DNA from: Kribbella sp. NBC_00382
GTDB taxonomy: Bacteria; Actinomycetota; Actinomycetes; Propionibacteriales; Kribbellaceae
DNA: 64,000 nucleotides
Assembly: GCF_036067295.1 (NCBI RefSeq)
Contig: NZ_CP107954.1
Location: 7,254,001 to 7,318,000 of the forward strand
Direction of reading: 5' to 3'
This document shows, piece by piece, positions 1 through 7,693 of this stretch. The notes under the pieces were generated by a model, which had not been told where the DNA came from, ran no database searches, and was given only the letters and a program-made list of their open reading frames with translations. A program made the translations under genes and the position numbers. Position 1 is the first letter of the stretch. Each line of letters starts with the position of its first letter.

Positions 1-2
1 GG

Positions 3-671
3 GCCTATGCGGAGAGCGAGATCCTCGGCCTGATCTCCCCCTGGCACGCCGGCGCGGACCTGTGGCGGATCCACCGCCTGGAAGGGACCGGCGTACGCCG
101 AGCGCCCGCGGTCGCCGAAGTCGCGCTCGACCGCTTCGTCGGTACGGTCGGGCTCTCCTGCGCCGTCGCGGTCTGTGGGGTGGCGTTCCCCCGGAAAGTA
201 CTGATCATCGCTCTGAGCGTGGCCGCTGTGGTCCTCGCGGTGGCGCTGATCGTGAATCGACGACATCCCGGACTGGCCGGCCGGTGGCCGTGGCCCACTC
301 CGAAGGTGTTCGCGGGCGGCATCCTCTTGTCGGTCGGCTACCAGGCAACGATTCTCGGCCTGCTGATCGGTGCGCTGCATGCGGTCGGCGACTCGGTGTC
401 GGCGTTCCAGTTGGCCGCCGTCTTCGGTGCCAGCCAACTCGCCGGTGCCTTGCCAGGCGTCCATGGCGCCAGCCCGCGTGAGGGTGCTCTGGTGGCCGGC
501 CTCGCGTCGATCGGCGTACCGTGGACGGCCGCTTTCGGGGCGGTCGCTCTCACCGCGATTCTCTACTGGATCCCGGCCCTGCTCATCGGCGGTACTTTCC
601 TCTTCCTGCGCTGGCGCGGCTGGTTCACCGATCCCGTACTCATGGCTCGCCCGGCCGATCAGGTCGCGTAG
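3..671 (+). CDS. Lysylphosphatidylglycerol-synthase-TM/UPF0104-like flippase, 5' truncated by window edge
   Basis: The frame is open from the window start, so the N-terminus lies outside; about 222 residues remain. They are hydrophobic with several transmembrane stretches, for example around the segments beginning VLIIALSVAAV, GGILLSVGYQA and VALTAILYWIPALLI. The visible start contains an E-S-E-I-L-G-L-x-S/P-W-H segment followed by R-A-P-A-V-A-E-V-A-L-D-R-F, the kind of A-x-x-x-x-x-R-F cytoplasmic loop seen in the LPG_synthase_TM (AglD2/UPF0104) family. Members move lipid-linked or isoprenoid-linked molecules across the membrane or form the transmembrane part of MprF-type enzymes; no soluble aminoacyl-transferase domain is visible here. 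The family call is from recall and the substrate is unknown. The next gene starts about 40 bases downstream on the same strand. Confidence 0.6.
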   Translation, partial: AYAESEILGLISPWHAGADLWRIHRLEGTGVRRAPAVAEVALDRFVGTVGLSCAVAVCGVAFPRKVLIIALSVAAVVLAVALIVNRRHPGLAGRWPWPTPKVFAGGILLSVGYQATILGLLIGALHAVGDSVSAFQLAAVFGASQLAGALPGVHGASPREGALVAGLASIGVPWTAAFGAVALTAILYWIPALLIGGTFLFLRWRGWFTDPVLMARPADQVA

Positions 672-708
672 CACTGTTCGGTCGGGACCGAAGTACTCGA
701 GTCGTACG

Positions 709-1311
709 GTGCTTCACGTGCTGACCGATCCGAGCTACCTCGTACCGACCACGCCGCCTGCCCCGACTGGGGTCGCCTGGTTGCGTTCATCCGTCGCGCG
801 CTTCAGCAACGGCGCGACCCATGAACGCCGACGGGCACTCGCGGTGGCCGCGCTGGCTGAAATCGACCCATCCGAGCTGCGTGCTTTGGCAATCCGCCGA
901 GGCACCGGCCCGGTCGAAGTACTGGCCGAAGCCCTCGGCCTCCCACCCACGATCGCCGACGACATCGCCGTGATCGCCAAGTCCTACCAACCGCACACCA
1001 CGATCACCCCCGAGGCAGACCAGGCCGCGGCCCGCCTAGTACGCGTCCTCGGCTCCGACGACGAGCGAGCTGCGAACCTGATTGCCCTGCTGGTGCAGGC
1101 CTGTGACGCCACCAAAACTCTGGTCGAGAACACCCTCGCCGACCGCACCGACCCACCGGTGCCTCTCACCCGACGCGTTGCCCCCGACGGCACGACCGTG
1201 GAGATCGACCTGACCGAAACCCCCTTCGGTGCCGGCCCACACGCCTGCCCCGGACGCCTCCACGCGCTCGCGCTCGCCGACGGACTTGTGCAGGCCCGAC
1301 GCGATCGATGA
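709..1311 (+). CDS. Minimal cytochrome P450-like protein (about 200 aa)
   Basis: This is a 200-residue protein if GTG 709 is used (197 aa from GTG 718); no strong ribosome site separates the two. It carries a perfect haem-ligand signature F-G-A-G-P-H-A-C-P-G near its C-terminus, matching FxxGxHxCxG with Cys as the thiolate ligand. Upstream is an I-helix-like stretch (LLVQACDATKTLVENTL), and near the N-terminus a C-helix-like RFSNGATHERRR. The segment PVPLTRRVA resembles the strand that normally follows the K-helix, but no ExxR K-helix motif is seen. The total length is half that of a normal bacterial P450 (about 400 aa). Third-position G/C is high, so it is probably a real gene and not decay debris. 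Whether it binds haem or oxidises anything is unknown; it may be a degenerate or compact P450 relative. Confidence 0.6.
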   Translation: MLHVLTDPSYLVPTTPPAPTGVAWLRSSVARFSNGATHERRRALAVAALAEIDPSELRALAIRRGTGPVEVLAEALGLPPTIADDIAVIAKSYQPHTTITPEADQAAARLVRVLGSDDERAANLIALLVQACDATKTLVENTLADRTDPPVPLTRRVAPDGTTVEIDLTETPFGAGPHACPGRLHALALADGLVQARRDR

Positions 1312-1375
1312 AACCGATCCGCGATGCTGTACGTCGTACCCGCCGTCAACGCCCAATGACACAGCGGAGGTAGCA

Positions 1376-2242
1376 ATGAGTCACAAGATCAGCAGACGTC
1401 AGGCCCTGATGCTCGGTGGTGGAGCGCTCGCCGGCGCCGCGACCCTCGGCTCGGTGGCCGGGGCCGAGTCGGCTTCGGCAGCCAAGGGCCGACCCGATTC
1501 GGCGGCTAGGCCGCGACCGGCTCAGGCTGCGAGCGACTGGGTTCGGCTCCCGGTCATCACGGCCAACATCGGCCGCAAGAACCTCGGCGCGCGGGAGGCG
1601 GCGATCCGCGACGTGCGCAACGGCGATCCCGGCAACCGCCCGTTCGTCGGCTGGCAGGAGATCAGCGAGGGCGACAGCGGCGAGCCGGCGATCATCTCGC
1701 AGTACTTCGGCGACGCCTACCAGAACGCGTTCCTGCACCACGACACGTCGTACCGGGTGCCGATCTCCGTCCCGCAGCCGTGGACCGTCGTCAACTCGCA
1801 GGCGACCTTCGTGCACCCCGGCATCAGCGGAGTGACTCCCCCGCGATGGATCAACGAGGTCGCGGTCGAGCATCCGGCGTACCCGGGGCTGAAGTTCGTG
1901 ATGATCAACTCGCACTACATCGCCGGCGCCTACAACGGCGGCCAGAACCCGAACCTGCGCGACGAATGGGACCTGCACAAGAAGACCCATCGCGAGCAGG
2001 TGATGGCGCACCACGATCGTGGCCACCTGGTGATCTGGACGGCCGACACCAACAACGCCAACTACGACCAGGCCACCGGTCAGCCCGACGAGCACAAGGT
2101 CTTTGCCAACGGCATCGACCGGATCGACTGGCTGCCCGGCGACGGCACCGTCCAGCTCGAACTGCTCACCGCCAAGACGATCCCGATGGCCGTCGACGGC
2201 CACGAGGCCCGCGAAGCCATCTTCCGGATCCGCCTCGCCTGA
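1376..2242 (+). CDS. Tat-exported endonuclease/exonuclease/phosphatase-fold protein
   Basis: 288 residues. The start ATG follows a GGAGG at 1366-1370. The N-terminus has SRRQALMLGGGALAGAATLG followed by AxA-like sites, a twin-arginine signal, so the mature protein is secreted. The body shows EEP-superfamily features: an early ITANIGRKN segment, a W-Q-E-I glutamate that would hold the metal, N-S-H-Y-I, and a late W-T-A-D-T-N-N in the place of the usual GDFN. The EEP superfamily (DNase I, sphingomyelinase, inositol phosphatase types) cleaves phosphodiesters with a divalent metal. The substrate cannot be told from sequence. It is followed by a hairpin terminator and a convergent reductase gene. 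Confidence 0.65.
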   Translation: MSHKISRRQALMLGGGALAGAATLGSVAGAESASAAKGRPDSAARPRPAQAASDWVRLPVITANIGRKNLGAREAAIRDVRNGDPGNRPFVGWQEISEGDSGEPAIISQYFGDAYQNAFLHHDTSYRVPISVPQPWTVVNSQATFVHPGISGVTPPRWINEVAVEHPAYPGLKFVMINSHYIAGAYNGGQNPNLRDEWDLHKKTHREQVMAHHDRGHLVIWTADTNNANYDQATGQPDEHKVFANGIDRIDWLPGDGTVQLELLTAKTIPMAVDGHEAREAIFRIRLA

Positions 2243-2282
2243 GCGTCACCGGGTGCAGGCGCGCGCCCCGATCACGCCTGCC

Positions 2283-2314
2283 GGCCGGCCGCCTCGATTA
2301 CCTCGCGGCCGGCC
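2283..2314. terminator. Hairpin between convergent genes
   Basis: Perfect 10-bp arms GGCCGGCCGC (2283-2292) and GCGGCCGGCC (2305-2314) enclose a 12-base loop. It lies between the stop of the EEP-like gene and the stop of the minus-strand reductase, so it probably terminates both. There is no U-tract, as is usual in high-GC actinobacteria. Confidence 0.6.
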
Positions 2315-2320
2315 GCCCGA

Positions 2321-3667
2321 TCATGGCTGGCGCGTGGCTGCCTCGATCATCTCTTCGCGGGGTACGACCTTGATGCGTTCGCGGCCGTGGGGCTGGCCGA
2401 GGGACTGCTCGTGGGCGTCGAGGCGGGACCAGCCATCGGCGTCCACGACGGTCGCGCCGCGGTCGGCGAGGTGGGCCAGGATCGCGTCCGGGTCGGAGAT
2501 CTCGGGCCGCGGCAGACCGTCGAGGTCGGCCAGCAGGCTGGCGATCGTCTCGGCCGCGTCCGACTTGGTGTGACCGATCAGCCCGATCGGGCCGCGCTTG
2601 ATCCAGCCCGTGGTGTAGAGCCCGGTCAGCGGTACGTCGTCGATGTCGAGGACCCGGCCACGGTCGTTGACGATCACGCCGGCCTGGTGGTCGAACGGCA
2701 CCCCCGGCAGATGCGAGGACAGGTATCCGACCGCGCGGTAAACGGCCTGCACCGGCGTATCGACGTACACGCCAGTGCCCTTCACCGTGCCATCACCCTG
2801 AAGCTCGGTCCGCTCGGTCCGCAGCCCCTCGACCCGATCGGTCCCGAGCACCTCGACAGGCGCCTGGCACAGGTGGATGTGGATTCGGTGCTCAGCTCCG
2901 GTCGGCTCGGCCTCGAGGTACTTCAGCAGCGTGTCGACCATCAGCCGCGTGCCCTTGTTGGAGTTGATCGCCTGCTGGCTCGCCTCGTCGATCTCGAAGC
3001 CCTCGGGGTGCACGATCACGTCGACGGCCGGCGAGTGCGAGAGTTCGCGCAGCTCCATCGGGGTGAACTTGATCTGCGCCGGACCGCGCCGGGCGAAGAC
3101 GTGCACGTCGGTGGCCTGGTTGGCCTTCAGCCCCCGGTACACGTTGTCCGCGATCTCGGTGGTGAGCTGCTCGTCGGCCGGCTTGGCCAGCATCCGGGCG
3201 ACGTCGAGCGCCACGTTGCCGGCGCCGAGGACCGCGACGTGGCGAGCCTCCAGCGGCCAGTCACGCGGTACGTCGGGATGGCCGGCGTACCAGCTGACGA
3301 AGTCGGCGGCGCCGTGGTTGCCCGGAAGATCGATGCCCGGGATGTCGAGCTCGCGGTCGGTGATCGCGCCGGTCGCGAAGATCACCGCGTCGTAGTGCCG
3401 GCGCAGGTCCTCGAGCTTCAGGTCGGCGCCGTACTCGACGTTGCCGAGGAACCTGATCCGGTCCCGGCCGACCACCCGGTGCAGCGCCTTGATGATCTCC
3501 TTGATCCGCGGATGATCCGGCGCGACGCCGTACCGGACCAGGCCGAACGGAGCGGGCAGCCGCTCGATCAGATCGACCGTGGCGGTCTCGTGTTCCTTGG
3601 TCAGGATGTCAGCCGCGTAGATTCCCGCAGGCCCGGCGCCGACGACGGCGACTCGGAGGTCTCTCAC
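2321..3667 (-). CDS. fprA: NADPH:ferredoxin (adrenodoxin-type) reductase, FprA-like
   Basis: 448 residues from a GTG start at 3667, preceded by GGGGAG. The N-terminal Rossmann motif VAVVGAGPAGIYAADIL binds FAD and the second motif VAVLGAGNVALDVARML binds NADP. The run APFGLVRYGVAPDHPRIK and the late TGWIKRGPIGLIGHTKSDA are hallmarks of the adrenodoxin-reductase/FprA family, which passes electrons from NADPH to ferredoxins (and so to P450s and Fe-S enzymes). Length is typical. It stands alone, with an IdeR/DtxR-like box 19-37 bases upstream of the start, which suggests iron-dependent repression. Confidence 0.9.
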   Translation of the reverse strand: MRDLRVAVVGAGPAGIYAADILTKEHETATVDLIERLPAPFGLVRYGVAPDHPRIKEIIKALHRVVGRDRIRFLGNVEYGADLKLEDLRRHYDAVIFATGAITDRELDIPGIDLPGNHGAADFVSWYAGHPDVPRDWPLEARHVAVLGAGNVALDVARMLAKPADEQLTTEIADNVYRGLKANQATDVHVFARRGPAQIKFTPMELRELSHSPAVDVIVHPEGFEIDEASQQAINSNKGTRLMVDTLLKYLEAEPTGAEHRIHIHLCQAPVEVLGTDRVEGLRTERTELQGDGTVKGTGVYVDTPVQAVYRAVGYLSSHLPGVPFDHQAGVIVNDRGRVLDIDDVPLTGLYTTGWIKRGPIGLIGHTKSDAAETIASLLADLDGLPRPEISDPDAILAHLADRGATVVDADGWSRLDAHEQSLGQPHGRERIKVVPREEMIEAATRQP

Positions 3668-3685
3668 AGATCTCCCCAGTTCAGA

Positions 3686-3704
3686 TTAGGCAAGCCTTAC
3701 CTAA
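3686..3704 (-). promoter_or_regulatory. Iron box (IdeR/DtxR-type operator) upstream of fprA
   Basis: The 19-mer TTAGGCAAGCCTTACCTAA agrees with the actinobacterial IdeR/DtxR consensus TTAGGTTAGSCTAACCTAA at 16 of 19 positions, with both outer half-sites (TTAGG, CCTAA) intact. It sits just upstream of the minus-strand fprA start, where repressor binding would block transcription when iron is replete. Confidence 0.8.
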
Positions 3705-3751
3705 CCATTCTAGGTTGCCCAGGGCCCGAATCCCAACTCTTGAGAGTTAAT

Positions 3752-4777
3752 TCACAAGCAGCCGCAGGACCCTCGGAGAACCACTTCGAGAGGGAGCATC
3801 AGGTGGGGTTCCGCAGGCCGGACGCCACCGATCAACTGGAAGAGTCTCACGGTCGCGGCCCGGGCCAGTTCCTCGGCCGGGATGTGGACAGTGGTGATAC
3901 CGGGAGTAGTCACTCGTGCTAAGCCGAAGTCGTCGAAGCCCACGATCGACACCTCCCCCGGTACGTCGAGACCGCCGTCCCGCAGCTCGGTCATCGCGCC
4001 GTACGCCATCTCATCGTTGGCCGCGAAGATCGCATCGAACCGCTTGCCCGAAGCAATGAGCTGCCGAGTCAGTGCCCGTCCCGACTCCTCGGTGAAGTCA
4101 CCTGTCGACTCGCCCGCCGACTTGAGCCCCGCGGCCTTGAGCGCCTGGCGGAACCCTTCCTCTCGTTCGATCGTCACCTGATGCCCCGGCGGACCACCGA
4201 GATGCACCAGCCGACGCCGCTGGTGCGCGACGATCAGATGCTCGGTCACCTGCCGCGCCCCGTCCCGGTCATCGATGCCGACACTGACCGCCTCGGGCAA
4301 CTGCGGAAACCGCCCCATCAGTACTACCGGAAGCCCCGACTCGACCAATGCGCTCAGATGTGGATCCTCGACCGTCGCCACGGTCACGATCGCGCCATCG
4401 GCAGCACGCGACCGGAGTACTCGGTCGTAGGCCGCGACGCTGTTGCCCTCGTCCTTGTTCGCCGAGATGATCACGTTCGCGTTGTGCTCGCCGCAGACGT
4501 CCGTGACCCCGACGAGCAGGTGCATGAAGTACGGATGGCCGAACGTGTGCGGGCCGGTGTCGGGAACGATCAGCGCGATCGATCCCGACGACTGCGATCG
4601 CAGCGCGCGAGCCGCGGAGTTGGTGACGTAACCGAGCTGCTGCGCAGCGGTCCGGACGCGCTCCTTGGTGCCGGCCGCGATCTCCGGGTGATCCGAGAGC
4701 GCCATCGAGACCGCGCTGCGGGACATGCCCACATGCGTCGCGACATCGATCAGGGTCACCCGGCGAGGTCTCTTCAT
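3752..4777 (-). CDS. LacI-family transcriptional regulator
   Basis: 341 residues. The N-terminus has the LacI helix-turn-helix and hinge: VTLIDVATHVGMSRSAVSMALSD followed by Y-V-T-N-S-A-A-R-A-L. The rest is a periplasmic-binding-protein-like effector domain (IALIVPDTG, VGIDDRDGARQ, AIFAANDEMAYGAM, VSIVGFDDFG, TVHIPAEELARAA). It starts 7 bases after the stop of the GH2 gene and is transcribed with it. A 14-bp palindrome in front of GH2 is its likely operator, so it would repress its own operon until a sugar, plausibly a beta-galactoside or related glycoside, binds. Confidence 0.9.
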   Translation of the reverse strand: MKRPRRVTLIDVATHVGMSRSAVSMALSDHPEIAAGTKERVRTAAQQLGYVTNSAARALRSQSSGSIALIVPDTGPHTFGHPYFMHLLVGVTDVCGEHNANVIISANKDEGNSVAAYDRVLRSRAADGAIVTVATVEDPHLSALVESGLPVVLMGRFPQLPEAVSVGIDDRDGARQVTEHLIVAHQRRRLVHLGGPPGHQVTIEREEGFRQALKAAGLKSAGESTGDFTEESGRALTRQLIASGKRFDAIFAANDEMAYGAMTELRDGGLDVPGEVSIVGFDDFGLARVTTPGITTVHIPAEELARAATVRLFQLIGGVRPAEPHLMLPLEVVLRGSCGCL

Positions 4778-4784
4778 GGCGTCG

Positions 4785-7451
4785 TCATGGCGTCAGGTAG
4801 CAGGACTTGACGACCTTGAAGGCGGGATCGTTGTCGAAGCCGCTGAAGGTCGAGTTGCAGGGCGCGCTGCCGGTGAAGGACTTGTAGACGAAGGAGCCGC
4901 GGCCGCCGTAGGCGACCGTGCGGAAGCCTGCGAACGTACAGACACCGTTCTCGGACGCGCAAGGTGCGCCGAAGCCGGTCGGGCCGCCGTTGCGCACGTA
5001 ACAAGCCTTGGCCACGTTGGCGATCGGGTCACCTCCGAAGGTCGCGCTGGCGCAGGACGCGTTGCCGGCCAGGGCACTGTTATACCTGAACGCACCCTTC
5101 GCGCCGTACGCCACCACCGAGCCGCTCTCGACTGCGCAGGTGGCGCCTTCGTTGCCGCATTGGACCCAGGCCGAGCTCGGGCCCCCAGTCGGCGCGACAT
5201 AGCAAGACTTGGCGACGCCGGCGAAGGGGTCCTGGAAGACGCCGTTCGTACAGGCGGTCGAGCCTTGAGCCGTCACGTAGTTGAACTGGCCGTTGTTGCC
5301 ATAGGCAATTCTTGCCGGGCCGCCGGGGTTGCAGGTGCCGCCCTCGGTCGCGCATTGCGTCCAGCCTGTTGGGCCGCCTTGCGGCGCGACGTAGCAGGAC
5401 TTGAGGATTCCGGGGGCTGGGTCGGTACCGCCGAACGCGGCGCCGTTGCATGCCGTAGTACTGGTTGCGGTTCTGTAGGAATAGTTGCCTGCGCCGTAGG
5501 CGACTCGGCGTGGGCCGGAGAACGAGCAGGTCTGGCCCTCGGCCGCGCAGCTGGTGTAGCCGGCGGGCAGTTCGTCGTAGACCGTCGCCGGGCTGCCGCC
5601 ACCGCCGTTGTTCATCGTGCGTGACATGGCGATCAGGGCGAGGTTCGCTGCGCGGACCCGGGGCCAGTCGTACTTCGTCACTTGGCGGTCGTAGGTGTAG
5701 AAGCCGACCGGTTCGCCTTCGACGTCGCTGATCTCGGTGAAGACGCCGGCGCTGGTGCCCTTGGTCCGGATCAGGCCTTGCAACTTGGCCGCCATTCCGA
5801 CGTACCGATCTGTCATCGCGGTACCGGACGTGAACAGCTCACCCCACCCGTAGTCGCCCCGCGGGCTGTACTCATGGCCGGGTGTCCGCAGTGCCAGCGA
5901 GCCGTACTCGCCGGTGACGGCGATCCTGGTCGTCGACGCGTGCCCGGAGTCGGGCCCGGGATAGTTGTGCTGGTCGTCGACCTGGCCGGCGCCCGTGTCG
6001 TTGTTCGCAGTGATGTTGTAGCCGGTCGACGCGTTGACCAGACGGGTCGGGTCGTAGGACTTGATCGAGTTGGAGATCCGTACCACGTCTGCCGGAGCCG
6101 GCTCGCCCCAGCCTTCGTTGTAGATCACGTACATGATCACGGACGGCGAGCTGCGGTGCTGGTCGACGATGTTGCGCATCTCCTGCTCCTGCTCGGCAAG
6201 CTGCGCCGGCGTGCGGGACGCGTAGTACTGCTGGGCGGGCACGTCCTGCCAGACCAGGAGACCGAGGCGGTCGGCCGCGTAGTACCAGCGCTGGGATTCG
6301 ACCTTCATGTGCTTGCGCACCATGTTGAAGCCGAGCTCCTTCTGCTTCTCCAGGTCGAAGCTCAACGCAGCGTCGGTCGGTGGCGTCATGCCGCCGTCGG
6401 GCCAGTAGCCCTGGTCGAGAGTGCCGGCCTGGAAGACGAACTGGCCGTTGAGGGTCGGCATCAACCGGCCGTCGATGAGCTTGGTGCCGATCTCGCGCAT
6501 GCCGAAGTAGTTCATCGTGGTGTCGACGGCCTGGCCGGCCGCGTTGCGGAGGGTGAGTCGGAGGTTGTAGAGGTACGGGTCTTCGGGCGTCCAGAGGCGT
6601 GGGTTCGGAACAGGGACGGAGAAGTCGGTACCTGGGTTGCCGGTCGCGGTGCCGACGACAGTTGAGCCGCTGAGCGCTTCGGCGTACACGGTGAAGCCGG
6701 TGGTGTTGCCGGACGTGAAGACGTGCGTGCGCAAGGTGCTGTTGGCCAGGTTGGGATAGGTATCGGCGCTGAAGATCGACGACACCGGAGTCGGCTCCAG
6801 CCAGACTGTTTGCCAGATGCCTGACGTCGGGGTGTAGAGCACGCCGCCGGGGTTGATGGACTGCTTGCCGAGCAGCGGACGGTCGGCGCCGCTGTCCGTG
6901 GGGTCGAAGACGCGGACGACCAGTTCGTTGCTGCCGCCGTTGAGTTGCGGCGTGATGTCGTACACGAAGGAGTCGTAGCCGCCGGTGTGCTCGCCGACCT
7001 GCTGGCCGTTGACCCAGACGGTGGTGCGCCAGTCGACGGCGCCGAAGTTGAGGTTCACCCGGCGGCCGTTCCAGCCGGCCGGGATGGTGAAGGCGCGGCG
7101 GTAGGTGAGGTAGTGGCGGTTGTCGTTGGCGGCGCGCATGATGCCGGACAGCGCCGTCTCGACCGCGAAGGGGACGTTCACTCGCTCGGGCAGGGTCGCC
7201 CCGAAGACCGGCGGGGTGTCGGTTGTGGACTGCTGCAGTTCCCATTCACCGTTGAGGTTTGCCCAATCGGGTCGGGTCATCTGCGGGCGCGGGTACTCCG
7301 GCAACGGAGTTCCGTTCAGCGCGGACGCGGTCCATGGAGTCGTCAGCGGTGGAGTCTTCGCCGGTACTGCGCCCGCGGGCGCCGGCGAGATTGCTGCCAA
7401 CCCGGCGATCGCCAGCAGGAAATCCAGCAGCATTCGACCTGAACCACGCAT
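4785..7451 (-). CDS. Secreted GH2 beta-galactosidase/beta-glucuronidase-like enzyme with four Cys-rich C-terminal repeats
   Basis: 888 residues; the start at 7451 is supported by AAGGAG seven bases upstream. A Sec signal peptide (about residues 1-29) is followed by the GH2 jelly-roll domain (about 65-225), an Ig-like domain, and the TIM barrel with acid/base E446 in V-I-Y-N-E-G-W-G-E and nucleophile E515 in A-V-T-G-E-Y-G-S. After a Gly-rich linker near 615-620 come four repeats of about 57 residues (roughly 631-687, 697-752, 762-818, 828-886), each with four Cys and the pattern C-x2-E-G-x-C ... R-V/I-A-Y-G ... C ... K-S/A-C-Y-V. These repeats are probably disulphide-bonded sugar-binding modules. 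It is the first gene of an operon with a LacI regulator. Exact substrate unknown. Confidence 0.85.
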   Translation of the reverse strand: MRGSGRMLLDFLLAIAGLAAISPAPAGAVPAKTPPLTTPWTASALNGTPLPEYPRPQMTRPDWANLNGEWELQQSTTDTPPVFGATLPERVNVPFAVETALSGIMRAANDNRHYLTYRRAFTIPAGWNGRRVNLNFGAVDWRTTVWVNGQQVGEHTGGYDSFVYDITPQLNGGSNELVVRVFDPTDSGADRPLLGKQSINPGGVLYTPTSGIWQTVWLEPTPVSSIFSADTYPNLANSTLRTHVFTSGNTTGFTVYAEALSGSTVVGTATGNPGTDFSVPVPNPRLWTPEDPYLYNLRLTLRNAAGQAVDTTMNYFGMREIGTKLIDGRLMPTLNGQFVFQAGTLDQGYWPDGGMTPPTDAALSFDLEKQKELGFNMVRKHMKVESQRWYYAADRLGLLVWQDVPAQQYYASRTPAQLAEQEQEMRNIVDQHRSSPSVIMYVIYNEGWGEPAPADVVRISNSIKSYDPTRLVNASTGYNITANNDTGAGQVDDQHNYPGPDSGHASTTRIAVTGEYGSLALRTPGHEYSPRGDYGWGELFTSGTAMTDRYVGMAAKLQGLIRTKGTSAGVFTEISDVEGEPVGFYTYDRQVTKYDWPRVRAANLALIAMSRTMNNGGGGSPATVYDELPAGYTSCAAEGQTCSFSGPRRVAYGAGNYSYRTATSTTACNGAAFGGTDPAPGILKSCYVAPQGGPTGWTQCATEGGTCNPGGPARIAYGNNGQFNYVTAQGSTACTNGVFQDPFAGVAKSCYVAPTGGPSSAWVQCGNEGATCAVESGSVVAYGAKGAFRYNSALAGNASCASATFGGDPIANVAKACYVRNGGPTGFGAPCASENGVCTFAGFRTVAYGGRGSFVYKSFTGSAPCNSTFSGFDNDPAFKVVKSCYLTP

Positions 7452-7474
7452 GACGGCTCCTTCGGCTGGATTCC

Positions 7475-7488
7475 CTGAATCGATTCAG
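7475..7488 (-). promoter_or_regulatory. LacI-type operator upstream of the GH2-lacI operon
   Basis: CTGAATCGATTCAG is a perfect 14-bp palindrome with a central CG, the usual form of LacI-family operators. It lies 24-37 bases upstream of the GH2 start, and a LacI regulator is the next gene of the operon. Confidence 0.7.
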
Positions 7489-7573
7489 ACCGTAGGTGCG
7501 GCTCGCCGGGCGGTCAAGATCAGCCGACCCCGATGTCCGGATCAGGCCACCGCTCAGCCAACGAAGCCGGATC

Positions 7574-7672
7574 CAGCGCGCCGAGCTTCACGTTTACCCG
7601 GGCGGGCAGGTGGAACTGGTGACGGAGGCGCCGACGCTGACGCCGGTCATCACCAAGTTCCTGTCGAGCTGA
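7574..7672 (+). pseudogene. Possible 3' remnant of an alpha/beta-hydrolase gene
   Basis: About 32 in-frame codons end in TGA at 7672 with normal coding bias. They read as A-E-L-H-V-Y-P-G-G followed by VELVTEAPTLTPVITKFLSS. The AELHVYPGG segment resembles the strand before the catalytic His in acetyl-esterase-type hydrolases, but the H-G-F that should follow is missing and there is no upstream coding region. It may be debris left by a deletion between the GH2 promoter and the acyl-CoA dehydrogenase gene. Weak evidence. Confidence 0.3.
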
Positions 7673-7693
7673 GTTCCTGGCTGAGGAGTGGAT

